Source: Gadus chalcogrammus
Lineage: Eukaryota; Chordata; Actinopteri; Gadiformes; Gadidae
Direction: 5' to 3'
Length of the DNA: 64,000 bases
Assembly: GCF_026213295.1 (NCBI RefSeq)
Contig: NC_079426.1
Location: forward strand, 14,992,765 to 15,056,764
Part shown: positions 11,936 to 26,477 of the stretch, in pieces
Layout of the letters: the number at the start of each line of letters is the position of its first letter
Position numbering within the stretch: the stretch's first letter is position 1
The notes under the pieces: model-generated
Seen by the model: the letters and a program-made list of their open reading frames with translations, nothing else
Told to the model about the DNA's origin: nothing
Database searches by the model: none
Program-made: the position numbers and the translations under genes

Positions 11936-13695
11936 CCAACAAATGATGGGAATGACAGAATCAGCGCCAGAGAGGGAATAAAGCACCTTTCTGGGTCCAA
12001 CACTGTGATTTATAGCAGTAGCACAAAAAAAAAAAAAAAGAGGAAAATACACTGACAAAACGCATAATAAAACAAAACTTAAAAAACTGTAAAAAAAAAC
12101 AACACCTCTCTCCCCCCAAGCATTGCGCCCCCCCAACCCAAACCCCATTGCTGCTGCAAGACCCAGCAGTAACGTGAAACTCACTGATTCACTGATCAGC
12201 ATCCTTTGATACTTCCTAAATCTATCTCACTGAACCCACGACGACTTAATAAACTTCAAGATAAACATTACATCTTAAAAACCTCCTGAGGAACATAAAC
12301 TAGTGCATAATCATTCGCAGACATTATTTTGAACACATATTTTGAACGTCCGTCTATTGAAAATGCGATGAAACACTGGAACATGAATATCTAACGTTTA
12401 AACTCGAAGCAATAGGCTACTATAGATAGCACATATGTGAAGAAGACGTCTGCAAACGACTCAAAATGAACAGCCTCACGTTGAGCTGCACCCATTGCAA
12501 GCGCATAATATTATAATGAGAGAACCATAAAAGGGTAAGAGCTCACCTTGCTTTCAAGCACAAATAATAGGCATCAACGATAACACTCATTTTGCATAGG
12601 GTTGAATATGGGTTCACTGGCTTCAAGTTCTGAAGAAACATTGCCGTGGTTTAATAATGGTTAACACACTAACACTAGACGGTTGAAGACAAAAATACTT
12701 GAAAAAGAGAGGGTTAAAAGGTAAACTAAAAGTTCTGTCGTGGGAGCGAGCTGCCTGCATGTCGCAGAGTGGAACGATTTAACACCTGTTTTCTGTAAAA
12801 TACAGTGTTATTTACGAGCGACAAAATTGCTTTGATTATTATGTTCACGATCGTATAAGACATGTGACCACTTTTAAAGAAAAAACTAAACAAAACAGTT
12901 TTGGTTCACCGGCTCCTTAAGGAAGTCTCAAGCTTTCCCCAAAGTTATTCAGTACGGCTGCTTGAAACTATACCGGTCTTGCAGGGATGAAACTATTGTC
13001 AAGGGTCCTCAACACTAGTGCAATGAATCAGCCCTCAGCTGAAGAGAATACGGACACTCATCCCAGATACACAGCATTGTCCGGTTCCCTCCACTTGTAT
13101 CCCAGACCGCCTGAAATGGGACAGGGTTTGGCTCCTGCCAGCTCCCCCGTTCCCCCGCTGCAAAGGCCTCCGGTCCCTCTGGTCCACCAGGGCAGGACAA
13201 ACGGGCTCATGCAAAACAAAATCACTGTTAGAGCATCGAAAGTTCTGACCAACTCAGAACTCACTAGGGAAGAGTTGTTCAGAAACCACAAAGGCTATCA
13301 CTGTAAAGCTAACTGACCCAACCAATATAAAAATGGACCATCCCTTCTGCCCCTGCCCCTAGGTCCCTGCAGCTGGGGACTTTCCTGTCTTTACAAGCCC
13401 ACAGGCCCATATAGGCACACTCCCACATCACAAACAAACCTTCCTTTTTGTTTACAGATTGGAAACAGATTGCTTTTGCTCTTGTCTCACGCTTTGATCA
13501 CGTTTACTGACGCATGGACACATGGAAACATGCATTTGATGAGATGACTTGGACATCAGGTGGTCACATGGACTTTATTTGTGAAAAAACAAACAAAAAA
13601 ACAAACAAAAAAAGGATTTGGACAAGAATGTTAATGGAGTAATTTTTGTAATCTGTTTCATGAATTATGCAATTAACAAAGGTAACGGGGTGTCA
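11936..13695. other. non-coding stretch, possibly L1 5' region then unknown
   Basis: 11936-12205 may be the segment before L1 ORF2; it includes an A15 run at 12024-12038. From 12206 on I recognise nothing. A GC-richer patch at 13000-13320 has short open frames on both strands without family resemblance or splice context. Confidence 0.45.
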
Positions 13696-13699
13696 TACT

Positions 13700-13925
13700 C
13701 ATTATGCTTCATACATTGGTTTGTTATGGTATTTAACGCAGCTCCTAGCTGAGTGTTGATGTGTCCCTGAGCAAGACACTTCTCCTGACGAGCTGGCTGT
13801 CGCCTTGTATGGTTGACTCTGCCGTCGGTCTGTCAATGTGTGTATTAACTGATGTAAGTCGCTTTGGATAAAAGCATCTGCTAAATGCCCTAAATGTAAA
13901 TGTAAATGTGAATGTAACGCTAAAG
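13700..13925 (+). mobile_element. teleost SINE-type repeat with TAAATG tail
   Basis: It contains the widespread fish phrases CCCTGAGCAAGACACTTCTC and AAGTCGCTTTGGATAAAAGC, followed by 'TCTGCTAAATGCC' and a run of TAAATGTAAATG. This is the conserved 3' part of a very common teleost short repeat. The 5' boundary is approximate. Confidence 0.78.
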
Positions 13926-14434
13926 TTTTGGGAGTTTGGGAAGTAGTTTGCACTTTTATGACCCTCTTGAAAAGCGATTGATTAAATTGTTCTCTTCATT
14001 TGAAATGAGGCCATGTCTATTGAAGAGAGAGAAAAATGTAAGATGATCTTATTTTTTGGTATTTTTTTCCGTTTTTTCCATAAGCTAAAGGATGAATGTC
14101 TGTTCCATAATCTAAATAGTTTTCAATAGTTTCTCATACAGCTTTAGTTCACACTGCACACGTACAAGGAGTCGTGCTTCGGCCTGGTGGGACCGGATGT
14201 TCCGGTGTTACGGCCTGTCTGGTGTGTGGAAGTTATGGCCACTAAAGAGCTCAATGTGAGAAACCTAGCCCTGTGTCATACTCTACCCCCCATCCTGAAA
14301 CCCTGATTAATCCTGGTAAATATTACAGGATAACATTAACGTTATATACAAACTGGGTCAGCACATTCCTTCCACCCCATTGGAGATGGTCTATCCAAGA
14401 TAGCAGGTCTAAGGTCTATTATATTTCAGTCTAA

Positions 14435-14540
<106 letters not shown>

Positions 14541-14959
14541 GTGAGTGTGAAGGGGTGAAGTTGCACTCATTTTTCGAAGTTCTGTGTGATTGTGTGTCTG
14601 TGTGTTTCCAAATGTGTATCTTTCATGAAATATAACCTTTAATCTGCAATGTGGCTTCTGACAAGTGGGGGAATTGTAAATTCAAGGACATAGGAAGAGG
14701 GTTTCCATTCAGACCTGCCAGTGTTCACAGACTCACAGAGTCTTGACAACTGCACTATAGACAACGTGAAATGCAGGGTCAGCCCTTGTCATTCAGGTAA
14801 AGCTACATCCATAGTCTCCCAGTCTCATCCATGTCTCGCCTCAATGTAGACATAGAACGGTTCCTCTCATTCCTCTCCTTGCAACTCTTCTTTAACTATT
14901 CGGTAACCCTTCCTTTTACAGTCCCCTAATTACTAGGTATTTACCCGGTAAAAACCTGG

Positions 14960-15330
14960 TAAATCATAGTGTATTACTGGGTAATTACCACTGGTAATAA
15001 GAAGGTAAATACAGAGGTAGTTACCCAGTAAATACATGGTTAATCATAGTGTATTACTGGGTAATTACCACTGGTAATAAGAAGGTAAATACAGAGGTAG
15101 TTACCCAGTAAATACATGGTAAATCATAGTGTATTACTGGGTAATTACCACTGGTAATAAGAAGGTAAATACAGAGGTAGTTACCCAGTAAATACATGGT
15201 AAATCATAGTGTATTACTGGGTATTTACCAATGGTAATAAGAAGGTAAATACAGAGGAATTATCCGGTAAATTATAGTGTGTTACTGTGTAATTACCACT
15301 GGTAATAAGAAGGTATATACAGAAGAATTA
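14960..15330. repeat. 80-bp tandem array in the left arm
   Basis: 'AATCATAGTGTATTACTGGG' starts near 14962, 15042, 15122 and 15202, a period of exactly 80 bp, then a partial degenerate unit. The units are dense in GGTAA/TTACC, including the palindrome GGTAATTACC. Mirrored at 19290-19640. Confidence 0.95.
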
Positions 15331-15519
15331 CAGCTGAAGTACTAAGTTAAACCTCCACTATCACCCATCAACTCAACTAAGTACTGTGTAAATTACTTTT
15401 TCTTAGTTATTATTCATAGCTACACCCATTTAGAAAGGGTTTATTCGATTTACCTTAGAAACTATGGAATTACTTACCTGGTAACAAGCTCCGCAGGAAG
15501 TTTTCCTCTAGTTTCATGG

Positions 15520-16485
15520 TACATCTTCTTAAATACTGGGTACAAAGCCGTTTGTTTCCATGGTGTTACCACGTTATTACCATATAATTTATAATGGATA
15601 CATTCCATTGTCCATGCAGTCAACACAAACTTGTACCATGTACGTTCTGCGACGTTACCAAGTAAAACGCGACAATTTACCCGGTAAGTAAGCTGAAACT
15701 GTACTGTAAAAGGAAGCCTTGTTCGTTTCCATGGTATTACCAGGTTCTTACCATATAATTTATAATACGTTATTCCCTTTTCCATGCAGTCAACACAAAC
15801 TTGTACCATGTACGTTCTGCGACGTTACCAAGTAAAACCCGACAATTTACCCAGTAAGTAAACTGAAACTGTACTGTAAAAGGAAGCCTCGTTTGTTTCC
15901 ATGGTATTACCAGGTTCTTACCATATAATTCATAATACGTTATTCCCTTTTCCATGCAGTCAACACAAACTTGTACCATGTACGTTCTGCGACGTTACCA
16001 AGTAAAACGCGACAATTTACCCGGTAAGTAAGCTGAAACTGTACTGTAAAAGGAAGCCTCGTTTGTTTCCCTGGTATTACCAGGTTCTTACCATATAATT
16101 TGTAATACGTTATTCCCTTTTCCATGCAGTCAACACAAACTTGTACCATGTACGTTCTGCGACGTTACCAAGTAAAACCCGACAATTTACCCGGTAAGTA
16201 ACCTGAAACTGTACTGTAAAAGGAAGCCTCGTTTGTTTCCATGGTATTACCAGGTTCTTACCATATAATTTGTAATACGTTATTCCCTTTTCCATGCAGT
16301 CAAAACAAACTTGTACCATGTACGTTCTGCGACGTTACCAAGTAAAACACGACAATTTACCCAGTAAGTAAGCTGAAACTGTACTGTAAAAGGAAGCCTA
16401 GTTTGTTTCCATGGTATTACCAGGCTCTTACCATATAAGTTGTAACTGGTTATTCCCTTTTCCATGCAATCAACACAAACCATAT
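15520..16485. repeat. 170-bp tandem array in the left arm
   Basis: Five full units plus a variant outer unit, spaced 170 bp (equivalent positions near 15809, 15979, 16149, 16319 and 16483). Each unit contains ACTGTAAAAGGAAG, the complement of the CTTCCTTTTACAGT found at the element tip. Overlapping open frames on the minus strand (about 69 codons) result from few stops in the repeat. Confidence 0.95.
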
Positions 16486-16669
16486 ATGTTCTGCAACATC
16501 GTTCACCAGTAGTTAAGCACTTTAATTGTTGTTATAAAACCCCAAACCACTGTTGATGAAAGGCATATTAAAATTAAACAAAATCAAAGGCTTATCTTTC
16601 AAACAATGCATATCTCACAAACAGGCACTGAACACTGAAGAAATGGAACAAAAAAATGAGCCGTCCACA

Positions 16670-16957
16670 TCAACTCAATTTAAATGTTACTGATGGTGTT
16701 TTCATAAAACACATGACATTGTTATGGCAAGTGACCACAAGGAAGACTGCTTCAACCTCTTCAATTTGAATAAGCGGTGAATGCCGCAATCTGCCTAATG
16801 GAGCATCTTTGTGGTCATTCGCAAACCAATGAGTCCACTCGATGAATGAGAGATGACTCTTTAGTGTCTTCTCTGTGAGGTATCCCTGCAGTCTCCACAT
16901 CTGGGATTTGAAGGCTGACCAAGACCTGAACAGGTACCTCCAAATCTCCCCTTCCAT
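16670..16957 (-). pseudogene. exon-like open frame in the centre of the foldback element, unknown
   Basis: A 95-codon open frame starts right after a good splice acceptor on the minus strand (TTTATTACAG, just above 16957). The predicted peptide is Trp-rich and varied in composition (EIWRYLFRSWSAF near the start, HPLIQIEEVEAVFLVV-like hydrophobic stretch later), unlike the repeat-derived frames around it. I do not recognise a family. It could be the last exon of a decayed transposase or a captured host exon. It lies only in the left half of the element and is absent from the second copy, which starts at 17569. Confidence 0.3.
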
Positions 16958-17122
16958 ACTGTAATAAAGAATCAGAAGACAAGAAAATAAACATTAGGAC
17001 TGTCAATTAATTAACATTTCTAGAACATGTAGAACTCAAAGATTACTTTGTTTATTAGTTAAAAAAGGATGCTGGTCCTCTGGCAATTGTGTTTGGTCAT
17101 ATTGAAAAGAGAAAAAGGCATA

Positions 17123-17365
17123 GCCATAAATACAGTTAATAGGACGGGAGGGGACAGGCTGTTACCTCCGGTTAGCCCTTTAGCATCGAGCTAGCGGAGC
17201 TTCTGTCATTCAACTAACTCGGACATGTTGTTTAAAACCTATAACACCGAATTTATTAAAATATCCGGATTTAATCGGGCTCTCTCCCATAAGTACAGTT
17301 AATAGGACGGGAAGAGACAGGCTCTGTTAGCCCCGGTTAGCGCGATGCTAAAGAGCAGCTCTACC
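17123..17365. repeat. imperfect direct repeat, about 166-bp spacing
   Basis: 'ACAGTTAATAGGACGGGA' followed by GACAGGCT and a TTAGC-rich segment occurs at about 17130 and again at about 17296. Both lie in the unique centre of the foldback element. Confidence 0.7.
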
Positions 17366-17484
17366 GGAGCATGCCACCTCAACAGGTGCAAGTTAGCCTC
17401 CGGTTTGATATTCGCCAGATATTCGGTTTACCACCCAATCGGATTCATCAACATAAGTGCAATACATTACGGGCTTAGTATGTT

Positions 17485-18036
17485 GAGGACGGTGCATCGC
17501 GAAAATCACAAACACATGTTGTCGCCATTGATGTCTGTGCAACAACGTCATTTACGTTTTGGCTGCTACCTGTTTTAGGGACCGTCAACAACTTACACTC
17601 ACCGACTGGTGGCAGAGACGTTACCATGGAATTGTTTCTGGAAATAAATCATATAAAATAATATAGCAATCACTAAAAAATACATTTTGTCACCTGATTG
17701 TAGTAGTAGTTGCCAATGGTGGGCTGCTACTTACTGCAGGTAACTTTGCTAATATATTATATTATTGTTAAACGGGATGCAATTAATAATTTCAAATATA
17801 ATTTAGTCGATTTTTGTCGAATATTAAACTATTAACTTCATTATGATTAACTATATTGCAATATATTTGTGTGAATAATCTCCTGAAACAATTCCATGGT
17901 AACGTCTCTGCCACCAGTCGGTGAGTGTAATTTGTTGACGGTCCCTAAAACAGGTAGCAGCCAGAACGTAAATTACGTTGTTGCACAGACATTGATGGCG
18001 CCAACATGTGTTTGTGATTTTCGCGATACGGTGTCC
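17485..18036. repeat. inner inverted repeat of the foldback element
   Basis: 17485-17642 is the complement of 17882-18036 with a few changes (for example TGGCAGAGACGTTACCATGG against CCATGGTAACGTCTCTGCCA). The AT-rich loop is about 240 bp. The left breakpoint of the large tandem duplication (17569) lies inside the left arm of this hairpin. Confidence 0.92.
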
Positions 18037-18099
18037 TAAACCGTCCTAAACCGAAAGTGCTTAACTACTGGTGAACGATGTTGCAGAACATTTATGGTT

Positions 18100-19010
18100 T
18101 GTGTTGATTGCATGGAGAAGGGAATAACCAGTTACAACTTGTATGGTAAGAGCCTGGTAATACCATGGAAACAAACAAGGCTTCCTTTTGCAGTACAGTT
18201 TCAGCTAACTTACTGGGTAAATTGTCGTGTTTTACTTGGTAACGTCGCAGAACTCACATGGTACAAGTTTGTGTTGACTGCATGGAAAAGGGAATAATGT
18301 ATTACAAATTATATGGTAAGAACCTGGTAATACCATGGAAACAAACGAGGCTTCCTTTTACAGTACAGTTTCAGCTTAATTACTGGGTAAATTGTTGTGT
18401 TTTACTTGGTAATGTCGCAGAACGTACATGGTACCAGTTTGTTTTGACTGCATGGAAAAGGGAATAACGTATTACAAATTATATGGTAAGAACCTGGTAA
18501 TACCATGGAAACAAACGAGGCTTCCTTTTACAGTACAGTTTCAGGTTACTTACCGGGTAAATTGTCGGGTTTTACTTGGTAACGTCGCAGAACGTACATG
18601 GTACAAGTTTGTGTTGACTGCATGGAAAAGGGAATAACGTATTACAAATTATATGGTAAGAACCTGGTAATACCATGGAAACAAACGAGGCTTCCTTTTA
18701 CAGTACAGTTTCAGGTTACTTACCGGGTAAATTGTCGGGTTTTACTTGGTAACGTCGCAGAACGTACATGGTACAAGTTTGTGTTGACTGCATGGAAAAG
18801 GGAATAACGTATTACAAATTATATGGTAAGAACCTGGTAATACCATGGAAACAAACAAGGCTTCCTTTTACAGTACAGTTTCAGGTTACTTACCAGGTAA
18901 ATTGTCGCGTTTTACTTGGTAACGTCGCAGAACGTACATGGTACAAGTTTGTGTTGACTGCATGGACAATGGAATGTATCCATTATAAATTATATGGTAA
19001 TAACGTGGTA
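18100..19010. repeat. 170-bp tandem array in the right arm
   Basis: Mirror of 15520-16485. Equivalent points at 18094, 18258, 18428, 18598 and 18768 give a spacing of 164 then 170 bp. Unit order and number match the left arm, so the arms arose by inversion of a finished array or are kept similar by exchange. Confidence 0.95.
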
Positions 19011-19289
19011 ACACCATGGAAACAAACGGCTTTGTACCCAGTATTTAAGAAGATGTACCATGAAACTAGAGGAAAACTGTTCCTGCAAAGCTTGTTACCA
19101 GGTAAGTAATTCCGTAGTTTCTAAGGTAAATCGAATAAACCCTTTCTGAATGGGTGTAGCTATGAATAATAACTAAGAAAAAGTAATTTACACAGTACTT
19201 AGTTGAGTTGATGGGTAATAGTGGAGGTTTAACTTGGTACTTCAGCTGTAATTCTTTTGTATATACCTTCTTATTACCAGTGGTAATTA

Positions 19290-19640
19290 CACAGTAACAC
19301 ACTATAATTTACCGGATAATTCCTCTGTATTTACCTTCTTATTACCAGTGGTAAATACCCAGTAATACACTATGATTTACCTTGTATTTACTGGGTAACT
19401 ACCTCTGTATTTACCTTCTTATTACCAGTGGTAATTACCCAGTAATACACTATGATTTACCATGTATTTACTGGGTAACTACCTCTGTATTTACCTTCTT
19501 ATTACCAGTGGTAATTACCCAGTAATACACTATGATTTACCATGTATTTACTGGGTAACTACCTCTGTATTTACCTTCTTATTACCAGTGGTAATTACCC
19601 AGTAATACACTATGATTTACCAAGTTTTTACCGGGTAAAT
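19290..19640. repeat. 80-bp tandem array in the right arm
   Basis: Complement of 14960-15330: 'CTATGATTTACC' recurs every 80 bp (about 19370, 19450, 19530 and 19610). Confidence 0.95.
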
Positions 19641-19939
19641 ACCTAGTAATTAGGGGACTGTAAAAGGAAGGGTTACCAACTATTCTTCAACTCTTCTACA
19701 ACTTCTTTGCAACGATTTAGATATGTTTTTATTTTTAATTTAGAAGTAGGTTTTTTAGCTTATCATCTCATTAACAAAACCATTTAAGGAATGGGCTAAT
19801 TGGTGAGGTTTTTATCCAGAGTGGCAGGATGTCAATATATAGTTGCCAAAAACAAATCATGTCTAGATTTTGCATCCAAATTGGGTTTTACAGGACTGAT
19901 GAGGACAGAAGGGGACAAAATGGAATGACTGTGTCTCTT

Positions 19940-22230
<2,291 letters not shown>

Positions 22231-22492
22231 AACTATTCTTCAACTCTTCTACAACTTCTTTGCAACGATTTAGATATGTTTTTATTTTTAATTTAGAAGT
22301 AGGTTTTTTAGCTTATCATCTCATTAACAAAACCATTTAAGGAATGGGCTAATTGGTGAGGTTTTTATCCAGAGTGGCAGGATGTCAATATATAGTTGCC
22401 AAAAACAAATCATGTCTAGATTTTGCATCCAAATTGGGTTTTACAGGACTGATGAGGACAGAAGGGGACAAAATGGAATGACTGTGTCTCTT

Positions 22493-22848
<356 letters not shown>

Positions 22849-22928
22849 ACCTTTCACTGCCACATCTGTCCTCAGGATACCCTTGTTCTGGTCACTGGGA
22901 TGTGAGGCGGGAGATGGTTGCAGATCAA

Positions 22929-22929
<1 letters not shown>

Positions 22930-23006
<77 letters not shown>
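22930..23006. repeat. (CA)n microsatellite
   Basis: About 38 CA units, only about 80 bp after the (GCGT)n tract and in the opposite strand sense (CA after TG), so the two could pair as a weak hairpin. Confidence 0.97.
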
Positions 23007-23008
<2 letters not shown>

Positions 23009-23514
23009 GGTTCCATTTGGTAATGAATTAGCCATAAGTTAATATTAGTTAATGCCGTAATATGCATTTTAGCATTTGCTTGGGGGTTGGATTAGGGGTA
23101 TTGGGTTATTAATGAAGGTATATATAATACAAGACACTGGTGGCGGTTGTTTCTGCACTGTAGGTCTAAGGAGGGGAATCTGGCGGACTCAGCAGGGTAA
23201 GCGTGTCTTGATGGTGTATGATGCTTAACACATGGTTTGAACCTGACCCCCCCCCCCCCCCCCCCCCTGAATTAACCATTACTCTGAGGGTTCTGGTCCC
23301 ACGTCATTGAGCGGCTCACTAACCAACCCACTAATACAATTGTACCTAATCCAGACAGTTCAAGAAAACGTTCAAGAGGGATAAATGTGGCGTACACTTG
23401 TCATTCTTTTGGCCAAAGAAGTAGCTGAAGCACTGAAGGACTAACCCTGAATGCTCCTTTCTTCCTCAGCCATTAATCCAGCCAGAACATATCAGACTCA
23501 AAACAGATCTTAAA
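23007..23514. other. non-coding stretch with poly-C run
   Basis: No gene seen. A run of about 19 C lies at 23250-23268. Confidence 0.6.
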
Positions 23515-24505
23515 ACTCACTCTGAATCTTCAAAAGTCTAGTTTAAAGCCTCATATTTCTTAAAAGGCCGGAGGGAGGGCTCTCCTGCTTCCACTCTTCT
23601 GGGACCAATAACAATGATTGGTTGAACTTCAATATCGCTAATACAGCTCAAATCTTTAAGAAGACAAGAGAAAGGTTGCTCGTACTTTGGGGAATCTAAG
23701 CTTTTTCTGCAGGTGACGAATGGAAACGTAACAAAGAAGCTAAAACCATTTATGAAATTAGGGTGAAGCCAACAACCAAGGTCTATAACGGGAACAACCA
23801 CGTGAAGTATATGAGAACGCCTATAGAGGCGGGCTTGAAGGCAGATTTAATCTTGGTTGCAGTACGGTCCCAAATAATACTGTTTTAGTGATTGAAATTC
23901 AATAACACAACGAGAACATTGCATTCCATAATCGCCACCTTAAATACATCCACTCCTGTAACATTTCCTCCAGCAAATGAAAATAAAGAGAAGATGTTAA
24001 CTACTTTATATTTATATGTATGTGACTACCTGAGAATGTATTTTAAGGGCAACATATTGGTAACCCACTGCTATATGATCAACAAGGAAGGGGTTCATCA
24101 TCTCCCACCTTAGAGAGGACTTGCCTTGCAGCAAATATTTTGCTGTGCATAGATAATCTACACAACATACAAACACCTGGAAGCTGTTGCCAACCATAGG
24201 ATCCTAAAATAATGTTTTGTAAACCAAACTATTTGCGTAATCACCATCATCTTATTTTTCGCCAAAATCTTTGGCATTGTCTTTCCTATGGCCAAGAATA
24301 GTTCCTGAAGCAGTAGAATAATTCCTGGAGCTCACTCTGAACCTTCAAAAGGATAATTTTATATTTATATTTTATATTTCTTAAAAGACCGGAGGGAGGG
24401 CTCTCCCACTCCTACTCTCCTTGGACCAATAACAATGATTGGTTGAACTTCAATATAGCTAATCAAGCTCCAATCATAAGAAGTCCAGATAAAGGTTGTT
24501 CTTAC
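23515..24505. repeat. direct repeat pair and copy 1 of a dispersed repeat
   Basis: 23515-23690 and 24325-24505 are about 175-bp direct copies sharing CCGGAGGGAGGGCTCTCC and CAATAACAATGATTGGTTGA. Between them, 23730-23895 and 24110-24245 match 30548-30875 (AGAACGCCTATAGAGGCGG, then ACTTGCCTTGCAGCA). This copy has about 215 extra bases (23896-24110) that are absent at 30.7 kb. The pattern suggests a transposon whose ends are the direct repeats, or nested insertions. The family is unknown. Confidence 0.7.
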
Positions 24506-26340
24506 GTTTTTGTAAAGGTGATAAAGGGGTTTTAGTCCACTTTTATAGGGTTAAGTGTTTAACTTTGATCACCTAGTTGGGCACTCTGGTGCATGGATAA
24601 TCAGTCCGTAGTTTAAGGTGGTAGTCTCTAAGAGCTCTCCTATCTGTACAAAGGAACACCCATTTAAAAAGTAAAGCCTGTTTTATTGGACTCTCAGCCA
24701 CCTCAGTGAGTAACTTTGGCTCTGGTTACTGTATGTCTTCCCAAGGATTTAGGTCCTTATTTATCAAATCAGCTATTGGGATCTCGAACAAATGTGCTCA
24801 GGCTTTAGTTTATGACTGGCTTGTATCCGGTTATATTCTGTACTGGCGGAGCAGCAGGAACAAAAGGACATCTGGTGGACAGGTGGGTAATGGAATTTAA
24901 ATAACAAAAGTAATAGTCAGACTATGACAATCTGTCTGTATTTGTGTGCTACAAATGTGGTCCAAAAATCACATTAAAGATTTACTCCACACATTGCTGT
25001 TGTATGATTATGAACACTATTATTAAAGTACTGCTCAACTAAACTCATTCTAAAGCCATTATTTTCTTCAACTTCGACACTAATCAATGGCACCCAAAGA
25101 CAGACCACAGCATCACTCATGTATAACACAAGGATTTCAGCACAATAGAACAATGCTATAACTGGCTGCATCACTGGTGACCTAGTATACACAGGCATAG
25201 CAACGTACTTTACAGCCCGGCCTCCAAACAAAAGATATTGATCTGACGATGATTTCAGGCCAAGAAAGACGTTTCCATCTGCAGTCTTGAGGGAAAATGT
25301 ATGATAAGATTGTTTGGCGGAGAGTGGTTTCATTAATTTCTTCTTGACCATTCAGATGCAACACGCTCGCTCTGATGTTCATGGCTCTTTCTGTGTGATC
25401 GCAGGTGATTCATGGAAATAATTGCAATGTAAGTGGCCTCATTGCTCTCTGGCCACCTTCTCGCCAGCCGATTGAACAGATGCCTTTCATTTGCCTGCAT
25501 CTGTCACCAGGTACCTGCTCACCAGTCCACCATTTGTGTGTGAGAGAGACAGCGAGAGAGAGGGGGGGGGGGGGAGACAGACCCTCCCTGAAAAGGGGTT
25601 AAAATGTAATCAAGCCTTGAGACTTAAATCATATCAGATGACATTTTGTTGGGTGGTTCGGGTGTGTAAAACAAATCAGCATGGAGGTTCTGCCAATCCT
25701 TATTGTCACAGCCATCAATCCCGGCGCACACACTATAGGTGATCCTAGCTATACACTTGACCAGGGGCCCCACCCTCCCCCAACCCCCACTTGGCCCCAG
25801 AGACAGATCCCAGGGCACCGTTTGGCAAGGGTGTATCCAGGGCCCTCGGCCAGAACTGGGCTTGACAAAGCGGCTCAAACGGGTTGGTTGTATTTTGTGT
25901 GTATGATATCGGCCGTGTGATGTACAGTGTCTGCGTGGTCACGTTTCCTCTACTCAGGAATACACAGAATCACAACGAGGATGAAACATGAACTAGGTTT
26001 CGTCTAGTCACCATAGGCTCCCAGCAGAGCTCTGAGAGAGAGAGGGAGGAAATCACAAGGACAATCTGGGATAACCACCAACCAAAGAAAACAAATGGAG
26101 TGATAAAGCTGTTTGTGTGTGTGTGTGTGTGTGTCTGTGTGTGTGCATGGTACACCAGCTGGCCCGGGCACCACATTGTGACCGGGGCGGTGGTGTGATA
26201 TACTACACCGGCTGCCTGTCTGAGCAGCGCCCTACAGTCAGCAGCGAGCGTCAGTCAGGGAGCCAGGCGCCCCAGCCTCTCTGCTAATCGACTGGAGTGA
26301 CTCGCCTGGCTTTTTGATTGATCTCTATTAGGCTCTGAGC
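24506..26340. other. non-coding stretch, no gene seen
   Basis: Contains a purine run with G13 (about 25543-25580) and a short GT run (about 26113-26147). No exon is recognised. Confidence 0.55.
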
Positions 26341-26355
26341 GGCCACAGGTCACAG

Positions 26356-26358
<3 letters not shown>

Positions 26359-26389
<31 letters not shown>

Positions 26390-26440
26390 CTCTCGCTCTC
26401 GCTCTCTCGCTCTCTCGCTCTCGCTCTCTCGCTCTCTCGC

Positions 26441-26476
<36 letters not shown>

Positions 26477-26477
26477 C
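26359..26477. repeat. (CT)n/(CTCTCG)n tract
   Basis: 119-bp pyrimidine-rich tract with regular CTCTCGCT interruptions. The next 1.1 kb (26480-27600) shows no gene. Confidence 0.95.

Larger units (their letters stand above)
14902..19677. mobile_element. large foldback DNA transposon, 1.6-kb inverted arms made of tandem repeats
   Basis: Both ends read GGTAACCCTTCCTTTTACAG inward. The element is flanked by the octamer AACTATTC (14894-14901 and 19678-19685), so it is a complete 4,776-bp insertion. The inverted arms run 14902-16521 and 18053-19677. Each arm has, from the tip inward, an 80-bp tandem array, a spacer and a 170-bp tandem array. The centre (16522-18052) holds an exon-like frame, a direct repeat and a second inner inverted repeat. 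No complete transposase is seen. An 8-bp duplication fits hAT, P, Zisupton or Novosib elements; the superfamily is undecided. Confidence 0.9.

Noticed and set aside
12987..13316. GC-rich open frames on both strands near 13.1 kb as a host exon
   Set aside because: Frames overlap on both strands, with no family resemblance and no convincing splice sites or start context.
15474..16483. 69-codon frames in the 170-bp units as a repeated small-protein family
   Set aside because: Frame phase shifts from unit to unit, and the frames exist only because the repeat lacks stops. Kept only as a low-interest finding.
15520..16485. Regularly spaced repeats as a CRISPR-like array
   Set aside because: There are no unique spacers; the entire 170-bp unit is repeated, the genome is vertebrate, and the array mirrors an inverted arm of a transposon.
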